64,000 nucleotides of DNA, taken from contig JXTC01000024.1 of assembly GCA_002914845.1 (NCBI GenBank), positions 232,923 to 296,922 of the forward strand, given 5' to 3'. Below the pieces are notes generated by a model, which searched no databases, was not told where the DNA came from, and saw only the letters and a list, made by a program, of their open reading frames with translations. Both the position numbers and the translations under genes were made by a program. Positions 36,133 through 47,900 of this stretch are shown piece after piece; the first letter of the stretch is position 1, and each line of letters opens with the position of its first letter. The DNA comes from Trema orientale. Its lineage: Eukaryota > Streptophyta > Magnoliopsida > Rosales > Cannabaceae.

Positions 36133-39100
36133 ATGTTTGGTTTGCAAACGCCGCTACCTTACCTTATCTTCCACCATCAAATGCCATGCTTTCCACTGTG
36201 AGTTCTCTCTCTCTCTCTCTCTCTCTCACCAATTCTTTAAGTGGGTTCACCCCAAGACATTATTTTTACTTGTTCTTTGTAGAATTTTAATAAAAAAATG
36301 TGCCTCTCTTTCGTTCTCTTTCCCAAAATTTTTCCAGAAAACTAACAGGAAAATGAGAGCTTCAATCTCATTCTCATTTCCCTTTGTCAAATTTTAGAGG
36401 CTTTCAGCTAATATGATATGTATGAGTAAATACATTGACCGACTAGCCTAAAAGATTTTATGGGTTTTTTTTTTTTTTTCATGAACTGGATTTTTAGTTA
36501 AGTTTTGGATTTTGGGATTTAGTATGCTACCTTTGTGAATGGTGCATGTTTGTTTAAATGCTTCTTTTAATGTGTTTGCATATAGAGGATTCACCTACTC
36601 GTGATAACATTTTCAGGAATATATGTAAGCTATTGTCTCTGTGGCATTAAGGGAATTTTCCATTTGAACCCTGCATTAGATTTATGTTGCTGCAGGTTGG
36701 TTTGTACATCATGAGACCATATATATTTGATTATAAATCAATCCTGCTGCTGAATTACTTCACTAAAATGATTTTTGTTGGATTTTTTAAGCAGGGTACC
36801 TTTTTTTTTTTTTTTTGGCGCCCTTTTATTCATTGGAACAATTTTCTTCTGTGGGATGCAGGGGCAGAGCCACATGGGCCCAGAATTGCCTCCTGAATTT
36901 TATTTTTTTGTAAATAGCGTGTAAATTTTTTTCTAAAATTAGTTTTTGCCTTCTCTAAACTTAGCCTTTGCTCTCCCTGAATTTGTAAAATTTTAAGTAT
37001 GCCCCTCAAGTTTTGAATTATGCCCTTCCTAAAATAAAGCACATTTGATTTTTGCCCCCTCTAGATTAAATTCCTGACTCCGCCCTGGTGGGATGAATTC
37101 ACTCTTCAGTAATGGATTGACTTGTCTTGGCTTGTCTTGGTCGGTATAGTTTCGTAGTTTCGTTGTTTAATATGATGTTCATGAACTATTTGAGTAGTGA
37201 TGTTCATTCTAGTTACATGTTTGACTTTTAATCAGGAGATTTTCGATTTCGCACTCTCCTTCCAATTGTATTCAACAAAACCTCTTTTGGCCTCGTTTTG
37301 GATACTTGGTGGAGTACAGACACTTTCCACTCGTCAGAGTGCAGTCAAATCATGATGAATTCAGACCGAGGAATTGGTGTTCTTCAATTTCACTTATCAC
37401 TCCCTTTTCCTTACCTAGACTTAACTCATTGGGAGCCTTGCATATTAGTGTCGATACAAGTGAGACATCTGATATTGACAAGTGCTGCCAGTCAATGGTT
37501 GATGACATAGATTCATCTGCGGACCAAATTTTGCTTGAGGAAGTTCTAGCAATTAATAGGGGCGACTCTTTGGAAAGTCTTAGTAGTAAAGATATTAAGG
37601 AAAGACAAAGAAGAGAAAAGATTGGACGAGCAAACAAAGGGAAAGTGCCATGGAACAAAGGCAGGAAACATAGTGCAGGTAATTGGATTCAGTGTGTTAA
37701 TTTACTATCAAAATTTGAAAATTTTGTGCTACTGCTTAAACTAAGTTGTGGTCTTCTATGTATCACAGAGACTCGTGAGCGAATCAAGCAAAGAACAATA
37801 GAAGCCTTAAATAACCCTAAGGTGAAGTCATGTAAGATTTAGTCAGGTTTGATAGATTTTTTTTTTTTTTTTGCGAGTAGGTTGTTTTCATAGCACGTAA
37901 AAGTTCATGTGAAGGCTGAAGCATAGGATTGTTTCCGCACAATTCAGAACTGTTTTAAATTCTTTTCCTGTTTTAGATTCTGTAGTCTTTTAAATTGAAC
38001 TTCTTCTTGGTGTAACACATTCATCGCTTAAGCTCCAAACACATGTGGATTTTGTTTTTTCATCTCATGTTTTTGCTTGTTCAAAGTTTTCATTAATCAT
38101 GGGCATTTCAAAAACTTTTGTTTGATGTTTGATGAATATTTCTTTTCTTCTAGTTCTAACTGTGCAAACTCTCGACAATTTTCAGGTGAGGAAGAAGATG
38201 GCTGAACGTCCTCGTGCTCATAGGTAACCTTACAATTTTTCACACCTATGCTATAAGTGATAACTCTGTAAGTACAGACTTTGTAGGCATACCTGTGCTT
38301 CTACATCAGAGCGTGATGAAACTTTAATAGGTGAGAGTGTGAAACATAGAATAGTTGTTTAAGTTTCATCTATGATTGTGCTGAGTGATATACTGGGTGT
38401 TGGTTGGAATTTATGAGACGACTATGAGGTTTGAGTTTAATTTGTCCAAAGAGGTTGTACGGACAGACGTTAATGACTTAATGTAAGCAGCTGCAAGGGA
38501 GAACTTGTTCTTAAAGATGCTACTAGCCGAAGCACTTATACGTTCTAACTAGACTCTGCTCTACCATCTCAGTACTGGATAAATAATTTGTTAAGTTTGT
38601 TTAGATTACAGGACCTGATTGGCTCTCTTGTGGAAACATGTAGTTATTGGGAAGTGAGCAGATTTTGCTGCAGTTCTCTAGTTTCATTCTTGTTCTCCTC
38701 AAAATTTTAGCAAGACAAATCAGTGACTTACGTTTGTGTTGCCTTTATATATATATATATATATATATATAAGTTTGAAAAATGCTTATGAGCACTTGTT
38801 GCATGGACCGTTTGAAAAATGCTTATGAGCACTTGTTGCATGGACCGCTTATGTCTCAACCTGTTCTTAATTTTCTAAGCTTTTGTTTGAAGCTGTTCTC
38901 CAGCGGCTGAAGTGTTCAAGATACTGCCTCTATTGTTCTTATCGTAACAAAGATGTCTTTTTATTCAACTTTTAAGAAGCCAATCTTCATCAATTTCACA
39001 TTTACCTTACACTGAAAGATGCAGATGATTTTAGGTCATCCTGACATAGTCATTTACAGATTAATAATGTCCTGCTCTGGGATTGTAGAGCTTAAAGTTG

Positions 39101-40412
39101 AAAAAACCAACATTCAAATAGTTTTTACTGTTCCTGAAGAGCTGAAACTACTTTATTTTTGTTTATTTTAATTGTTTGCAGTAATCAGGTCAAGGTAAAA
39201 ATACGCTCCTCACTTAAACGTGTTTGGGCAAAGCGTTTGAATTCGAAACGGTTGAGGGAGAAAATTTTTCATTCGTGGGCAGAAAGCATAGCAGAAGCGG
39301 CTAGAACTGGAGGACCTGGACAAGAAGAGCTAGAATGGGACAGCTATGATAAGATAAAACAAGAATTAGTTGAGCAACAGTTCCATTTGTTGGCTGAAAA
39401 AAAGATAAAAGCAAAGGAGTTGGCAAAGATGATAAGAGCAGAGAAAGCAGCGCAGGCAATGGCGGAAAGGATGGAGAAGCTTGCTCGTAAGAGAAAATTG
39501 CGTGAGCAGAGGATAAAAGAGAAGGAAGAGCGGGCAAAAGCGAAAAAAAAATTAAATCAAGACAAAAAGGATTCAACAAGAAAGTTGAAACTTCAACAGA
39601 GATTAAGCCAGGTGATTCTTCCAGAATCCAGATATAAGCCAAATTGTAAACTTCAAAATTTACCATGCTTATCTTTTCAAATAAAAAAAAATTACCATGC
39701 TCATCATTTATTGGTCATGTGGAAATCAGAGATCATTCAACACCACTCAAGTAAGATTAACTTAGTCAATCAGATTACTGGTATTGGCTGTCAACTAATT
39801 GAATTGTAAGGGATAATGCGTCACCTTTATCTATAATGCCTTATAGTATTAGAATATAAGAAACAGAGAATGCTTCGGCCTTCATTTATATTAACTTAAC
39901 AGGTAATTGTCAAAATAAAATCTGGGAAAATTGTAAAATTTGGACTTGATTCTTCTCTTCCCTGAGAGTGGAGATCCAGAACCATTGCTGCAATCTTTTG
40001 TTCTTGACCAGTTTGTAAAGCATTACAGAAATTTCTTCTCCTTGGGGTCCCCATCAAGATCCAAGCTCCTTTACCGATCTTGTTATCTGGTTGTTAACAC
40101 AGTCATATAGCTGAACTTAAATACTCTACTCTTTTTTGCTCAACTGATGCCTATTGCTATATTTTATCTTCTGTACAGATTCGCCAGAAGATCTCACTTA
40201 ATGGTCAAGTTTCTAGTCAAAAGGTCAGAGTTGCTTCGCACATTCCAGCCTGGGAGAAATTGGATTTAGAGCATATGAAGGGCGAGAGTTCGCAAAGGGA
40301 AGTTTCTTTTGCAGATCAGATAAAAGCCGCAAAGAACAAAAAAGCAGAGTTGGGCTCTACAGAAGTTCTGGCAACCTCATCCTTAGTACACTCTTTCAGC
40401 AGGAAGTCATGA
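36133..40412 (+). CDS. NUMOD3-domain protein (At1g53800-like)
   Basis: A plant protein carrying NUMOD3, a small DNA-binding module best known from mobile-intron homing endonucleases; its plant role is unknown. Six exons: 36133-36197, 37236-37678, 37769-37821, 38186-38223, 39182-39611 and 40179-40412, giving 420 aa. Seen: an N-terminus rich in aromatic and basic residues with few acids, possibly an organelle transit peptide; the NUMOD3 core IGRANKGKVPWNKGRKHS (about 150-167) continuing into ETRERIKQRTIEAL; KIRSSLKRVWAKR; then a long Lys/Glu/Arg/Ala coiled coil in exon 5; and a short tail ending SFSRKS. No nuclease motif is visible. A further intron (about 40482-40589) seems to lie in the 3'UTR. 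Intron 1 hosts an hAT-type MITE. Exon 1 is the least certain, chosen because it is open, has a GTGAGT donor and gives the right phase. Confidence 0.85.
36859..37087. mobile_element. hAT-type MITE in intron 1 of the NUMOD3 gene
   Basis: A 229-bp element with ends CAGGGGCAGAGCCA and (read inward) CAGGGCGGAGTCA, flanked by a perfect 8-bp direct repeat GTGGGATG (36851-36858 and 37088-37095). Short inverted ends of CAGGG type and an 8-bp duplication are hallmarks of hAT elements. No coding capacity. It lies about 150 bases upstream of the exon 2 acceptor. Confidence 0.85.
38774..38847. repeat. 37-bp tandem duplication and (TA)n in NUMOD3 gene intron 4
   Basis: Two exact 37-bp copies (38774-38810, 38811-38847) containing GCTTATGAGCACTTGTTGCA follow an (AT)n tract at about 38749-38771. 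Slippage or repair near the unstable AT tract is the simplest origin. Confidence 0.85.
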
Positions 40413-41920
40413 TTTTGAAAAGCTCGGTCTTCCACAGTTTCCAACAAAAGCAGGCACAGCACATTATTGGCCTACTGGGGGGTAAAGTGACTACGTTGAT
40501 CATGATCATTGGCTTTATTCCGTGCTTATCTGCTCTGGGTTCTCCCCAGGGGCTAGTTATTGAACAAGTCTTCTAATTTCTTTTTGCAGCTTCATCCTAC
40601 TCGTGAAAGATAGAATCGGTTTGGCTGCAAAGCATCATAACTCATCAGAGATCAGGTTTCAGTCAGATTTGAAGTTCACTTCCTGCAAATTTTATGCGAT
40701 TAGTCCGACATCTGATTTCTAGTGACATGAAAGTTCGGACTTAGAAAGCTCCTTTGCAGGATTAGCAAGTTTGGAACAACCAACTCGGCTTTATCGAATA
40801 TGTTACAATTGGGTTGGCCCTGAGATGATCAGTACATGTAATGAGTTTATAAAGCCATTTCTCCATTGTTTGAAAGCTATGATAATCTAGTTTCACCTGG
40901 TCTCCATATTTCGTCTTCTCTTGCTTCTAAATGAACAAAAACTAAAGATGTGCACAACCACTGTATAATTCTTAGAAATTTATGGAAAATGACCCAAGTT
41001 TAGTCAAAAGTGAAAAATGGAGATCTCTTTTCCTTGTGTTGGTGAACAGCTTCAAGTTCTTTATCAGCATATTAAGAGATCTATTGCCGTCATTCTTACA
41101 TTAGCAATGATAAATAATACATGTCGGACGTTAATAAGAGTGTGAAGCTACTAATAAAAGTGCGAAGCTAATATGCAAACAAAAAGACAGCTATTTTTCA
41201 TAACAAAAATATTCTCTTTGTCATAGGCGTTGATACTAGTTATAAACTTTGATACATATTATAGGTATAAACTTACTATTTACCAAGTGCATGTAGAAAC
41301 GTATACCTCATTTCTTCACTATAGATCTACAGGCTTTACATCTTACTTAAAAGCTTTGATATTACTCGAGGAACAAGATACCAAAGAAAAACCATCTCAA
41401 CTATACTATTACTGACGCTCGGGTGATCGTATTTTAAGGGGTACATATATATTCTACATTATTACCTCGCAAATGTAAAACAGAGGTGATATATGATTTT
41501 TCTTCTTAGTACAATTCCTGATAAAACAAAAGCCAAAAACCCCACTCGGCTTAAACCATATAGGAGATTTTTGTAATTTTCCTTTCTTTTCATGATGCCC
41601 TTTTGTAATTTTCCTTTCTTTTCATGATGCCCTTCGTGGACTACCTTAGCGAAAAAGAAAAAAAGAAAAGAATTTAGGCTTTGTTATTATTATTTTTTTT
41701 AAGGGTTTTAAAAAAGGTCTTTTAATTGTTATACTTGAATTTTTTTTTTAAAAAAGCGTAAATTATGAAAAAATACCATTTAAAGTTTGGATGTTCAACA
41801 ATTTCCTTTTATAATTTTTTTTCCTTTTTCTTTTGAAAAAAAAAAACAAAGAAAAGAAAAGAACTTTACGCAAAGGAAGATTTTACCCTTTTTCTTTTTT
41901 CTTAAATATTTATTTTATTT
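40413..41920. other. Convergent gap between NUMOD3 gene and IDM1
   Basis: Both 3'UTRs end here. The left part includes the probable spliced 3'UTR of the NUMOD3 gene up to about 40.9 kb. A 32-bp tandem duplication containing TTTCCTTTCTTTTCATGATG sits at about 41570-41634. The last 250 bases before the IDM1 stop are T-rich. No gene or transposon ends recognised. Confidence 0.5.
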
Positions 41921-44900
41921 CTACCTTACATTTTCTTGACAGGCTTGTTCGTCCAAGGAAAGCTGTGTTCCATCAAACATACCCAAAGATTCAACATTAT
42001 GAATAATTTTAGGCTGGCTATCCCCTATTTTGGGAGTTGGGTCTTCACAGGACAGCTTTGAAAATTGGTCCTGCAAAGTGCTGAATTCCACTTCACCTAC
42101 TTGCATGCTAATTCTTTCCTCCACTCTGGCTTTTGCTTCACTATCATAACAGCTTCCATTAGATTGCTTCTGTACAGGCTTAACCATTTCCCCCGACTCG
42201 GTGAAAGTTTCCCCAGAACGAATACCTACTTCAGTCGATGCTTCTATTCCTATTGATGACAAACCACCATCTACTCCTCTATCACTGTCAATAACCTTCA
42301 TTTGACCTCCACGTTCAGCTTCAGTTAATTTCTTACATTCCACGATGTCATTCTCTAATTTACGACCAGCTTCATCGGTGCAATCTTTTTCATTCGATTG
42401 TCGCTTAAAGTCATCCACGGGCACCGTTTTACACGAGATGCTCTTATTGGTAGATTCATCTGTTCTCAACTGCAATGTATCACCTGTGTAGCATCATTGG
42501 CAATTAAAAATTATATTTCAAGAAAAATTGGAGATGAAAAGAAGAAAAGTTGGAGTAACATAAGGCATGGAGAAGGATGCTCACCGGATTGTCCATGTGT
42601 CATTCTATTGTCATACAAGGGCTTTTTTAGCAAGACTGTACCAGGAAAAACCATCAAGTTGATCTTGTTTAGACTGTCCTTTTCACTGTCTTCCACAAGT
42701 TCAAAGCCAAAACCCTTGGTCCATGTCTCTACCAAATCTGGAATGGCAGCTACCACCATCTTTTCCACCTTAAATGACATTAGCATCTACAGCCACAATG
42801 AAAAGAAGCATAAACACAAACACAAGGCAAATGTGCTGGACTTTGAAGTAAAACATTGATTCCCTACACTCTGCTATTTATAGTTAAAATGGATTTATTT
42901 AACGAATGCCAAAAAGTGTATAAAAGATAAATATGTCATATTCATTTAACACTGAAAAGAAAAATAACAAGAAACATGAACGAAAAAGACCAATCTTCAC
43001 TTACTATTTTTCAATACTTTACGCCTTATAATTCCAAAAAGCAGTTATGAATTTCTTTATTCTTTTGAAAAGCTTAGTTTTGATGCAAATGCAGAAGACA
43101 AGTACAGTGCTGAACAAGAAAACATATCTACCAAATGATCAGCTCACATAGCACGTATGAGGGAGAATTGGTCAATTTCATGAAAGAATAACCAAACTGG
43201 ATTTTTTTTCTTAGAACAAAAACTGTTATTGATATCTGAACAAAACATGTATAAACTGCAAGTGCAGATGCTTTTTGCATAAGAATGAAAGCAAATTACC
43301 ACAATAAATTGAATATATTCTTAGCAATAGATTTGTACCTCTTCAATTGCGATCACAAGACGCCGACACATTCCTTGACGACGGTATTTGCTGCATGTTG
43401 CAATAAGGGGCATCTCTGCAACTGTTGCTCCATGCACCCTGTATACAGCTCAGACTTTAGATTAACAAAGTAAAGGAACAGACGAAAGAGAAAATACAGT
43501 GGAACAAACTAGCAGTAAAAAGGAAGCAACAAGAAACTGTAATACTTAAAAACAAGCTCACATCCTTTACGATATTGGGTTACACGGATGATAAAAGGAA
43601 AGATAAAACAAGAAGGGTTCAGACGTTTTTTTTAATAAGAAACTTCAGACATGCTGTGCATACATGTGCATTTCGACAAGGGCTGCAACAAGAAAAGAGA
43701 TTGCCAAATTAATGGAGTCAACTGAAAGCCATAGAAACAGCAGTTCTGGAAATGCAGCCTAATGAAACTTCTATCTAAAGGAAATGAAGAACTGGTCAAT
43801 ATAACAGATGCATCAATTCCCACCAGGTCCTGAGCCCAGAAGGATAGAGGGTTTTAAATCCAGACCATCTCATTTTCCTGTACTAGATGCGATTTTAAAT
43901 CCAGACCATCTCATTTTTCTGTACTAGATCAATCGCATCAATTTCTATTTCGTTTTCTTTTTTGGGGGTAAAGAAATATATCTCATCATTTCAATGTTTA
44001 ACACTTGTTAAAAACAGACCAAACATACTGAGTACTTAACCAATAACCAAACATTTTTCATACAGCTTTTTGATAACTTCCTTATGCTCTCGGAACTGTG
44101 ATTTTATTAATCAGAACCTAAAAGGAAACTCATAAAACAAGGATTTAACAAGAAAAGAAAAAAGTGCTTTACTAATAGGAAACTCAACTAGAGAAAATAA
44201 ATTATGCGGGAAAATGATACCACATGAGATTTGCATTGTGCGGCAAGAACTAATTACTAGAACCATATTGACTTTAAGTATCTGATTCACGAACATAGCA
44301 GACATAATACAATGCATATCCAAAAGTTTAGTACAATATAGTGCATGAGAAAATACAATTTTTTGTTGCCTTACCAAGGGATTTTTTGAAAAACTGAAGA
44401 ACCAAAAATAAGTATCAGCTAAAGAACTAAAATATCCGTAATGAATCCAGATAGTCGAATATAACAGCCATATCATAGGGAATTCCTAAGTTAAGTTCAT
44501 GAACTCGTACAGTCATGCAAAATCTGTATCAGTTACTCAAAAAAAATAAAAAAAAAAACCCTCTTTCATTCTATGGTATAGAATACAGGACAGGGAATAC
44601 AGGACAGGAAATGCCACTATACCTGATGGATGCTACAGATATCAGCACGTCATCTTTCTCCAAGACCACAGTATAAAACCCTTCGAAATTCAAACGTGCA
44701 AAAGCTGACCTGGTGGGGAAGAAAAACAATTGAGAAATTGATTAGAACAGCATGATCAGTTGATAAATAATTTTTAAAACATACTACAGGAAATCACAAA
44801 AGAAAGTGTCATATGTCTACTTATACTTCTCAGAAAACTATGGTTAATTATATACCCTCTCTCACAAATATCAGTAAGATCTGTGACTGCTATATAAATT

Positions 44901-47900
44901 CAAGGAACTTCAACCTTTTACATTGTTATCAAACATACAAATGTACCTGTTAGGCGATCTTTAAGCTTGCAATGTAGGGCATCAAAAACAAAGTGCAACA
45001 TAGATGCCCAACTTTAAAAAATTGCCGCATTGATTAGACTTAAGGCAATGCCATGTCAGACGCTTATGCCATATATAGCAACTTAAAATTTGAATGACTA
45101 CTGCTAATAGATGCCGAGACACATCGTTGTACAGTCTAAAAACTAAGAACCAACAGAGCAAGGACAATTTTAAGAAACTAAACATGTTTCCAGAAAGGAC
45201 ACAATTTATCCAGGAAGCATGAACATTACAGGACATTGAAAAGGTAAAGTTACTGAATGATCAAAGGGTGACGATACAAGACAACAAACAAGACCATCAG
45301 AGTTGGACCAGATTTTCGTAGGATAGTAACAACATAGGTTTGTAAAGTCATTAGTTTATTAAGCAAGCTATAATGTCACTAATGTGCTAAAAAGCCTAAA
45401 ATATACAGTTTCACTAGTATTCACAATCTTACCAGATTTCCTTTACAATCAGAACAGAAAAAGTGATAGCTACTTAGTACCCTGGAAAATTTTCTATCGA
45501 ATAAACTTCAGTAGCAGCAAGAAAGAATGTATTTGTAGAGATTCATTATTCAAGACACCAACTGTTGGAAGGGAGTAGCAGTAAGAGGTCTCACCAAATA
45601 AGTTGATCTGTCATTAACTTTGTCCAGCCATTAACAGACTGAACAGAATAATCCTTTGAGAATTGAGAGGATGGAGTATTATCTACTTGAGCTGAAAGAC
45701 ACCTTTCTTCTTACTTTCCATTTTTTCCCACTTTTCTTCTCTCTTTCTTAATTTTACTGATTAGTTCTTGCCCTATTTTATAACATGGGATTCATCAAGT
45801 CTTTTAGAAGGGACTTTAAATTTATCCTCAACGTAAAGACCATCTGCAGCCTCCTTTTTGTTGGTGGTGCATTATCAGAAGCTTTTTAGTATCAAATCCC
45901 AATTTAAGTAGTTGAAAACTCAAATGAAAATTCTAAACCAAGGAGGACCATAATACAAATCAACATGCAAAACAGCCATCAGGGATGTGATACTGAAAAG
46001 ATATAATGAACATAGCGATATTTCTTTATCCAAAAAAGAGAAGCCCGTTAAAAGAGATATAGCCAGGGTAATGAATTAGAACTCTTCCGCTTTCAAAATA
46101 ATCAGCCAAAAAAAGGGGGGACAAGAATTGGAAACAAAAAAAGTATCATATAAACTGTTAAATAAAGGCACAAAATAATAAAAACAGAAGATACTTCAGG
46201 AAATCTATCAAATAGATGAGCTGACCCCCAGTTGTATAAGACATGAGGTATCATGTTGATTCCCGTTCTTGGATCTACCATTGACAGAAAGCATTCCTCC
46301 ATAATTGTGAGAGCAACAGCTATTCTCGAATTGCATTCTGCTTTCAAAGCAAACCGTTGGGCAGAATGAACCTTTTGATCGCCATGAATGCATTTCAGCA
46401 ATGTCCATGAAAAGCCATCAGTAATATGATTAATGAGGCCAACACGAGATTGAAGGCCAGAATAAACCTGCTCACACCGTTGCACCAAATACTCAAACAA
46501 TTCAGCATCGATAACAGCAATAATCTAACCAAGTATTGCTAGTTTAAAGATTCCTCACGTCTGCTGATTTTTCAGTCAAACATTAAAAAAAATACCTTTA
46601 TAAAATGGAACTTTACAAAAATCAGAAAGAAAGATTAAAACACCATACCTCCAGACAGCTTGTACCACAAAACGAGGAATCTGACATTGTTTCTTGGTAT
46701 CTACCATTTTCTTTCAGGCAAGCCTCATGATCTGTTAACAAGGACCGTTATCATGAAAATTAGATTACCCAGCTTTCCAGAAAAAGAAACACAAGTGAAA
46801 AGGTACACTTTAATTCCTCAACTGCATTGACATTATTGACAAATAGGTTTTAATAATAACAAAGAATGAAAAATCAGAAGATCCAATGCTTTACTTAAGA
46901 GTGGAGATACTTGAATATAGTTTATAACCAATCACAATTTAGACTTTGATTGTTGAGAAATTAGACACGGATGCATAAATTAAAGCCAAAACATATCGTA
47001 CCAAGAATTTCTAAACCTTTAATTTTACTAACAAACTAAAGTCAATAACGACCGTATTTACAGTTTATGTCACATCAAAAATGTTCTTTCATAGTCAAAT
47101 TTAACAAGCTTTTCAGTGTAGATTAATTTTCAGGAAGTTACCAAATATGTCAAATTGATGTTTGAACTACAAAGTCAACAGAAAGATCACAGCTCACAAA
47201 TCATGTTATGATCAGGCCAACTGCTTTCCTTAAAACCTTATTTTCCTTGTAATTTCCCATCGTATAGAGGAAATTTGGATCGTTATTGAGAAAACACTCT
47301 CCCATATATTTAACAAGAAACAAATTTGCCATTTTCACAAAAAGGTCCATAAGTAGCATAACTTGTCCATCTAGTGTCAAGGATTTTTGGCTACATAGGA
47401 ATTGAAATTTCAGCTACGACACACAAAAAAAAAAGTTACATTTATGCTCGCACTGTGAACATTTTAATGCATTGGAAGCACTTGAAGCATCTTTGTCATC
47501 CACCAAAGAGCCACATATTCGGCAAGTGCAGTTTGGGCAATACCAACTGCCTTCTGGGACCTCCTAGAGTACAAAACAAAAGATCCAAGGATTATGACAT
47601 CGAGAAATTAAAGCAAGAGCATTCATATAAAACCTCAAAAATTGCAAATCAAAAGATTCTTAAGAGTGTTTTCTATCCTGATACGACAATTCACTTGAGG
47701 TAAAAAAAAACAAGAGGCACTAGCTCAATACATGGAAGTAAATGTTAAATGTCATTTCAGGTCACCGGAGAAAACAGCAGGCCAAAAGCAAAAATATGAT
47801 GTTATAATTGCATTTTGCAACTACTTAATTACACTCGTATCAAACTACAAAAGTAATCCGTTCAGCAGAAGGTTAGGAACAAAATAAAAAATATCATCCT

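Noticed and set aside
47374-47703. 109-codon plus-strand frame over IDM1 exon 3
   Set aside because: It is antisense to the PHD-finger exon and has no independent support.
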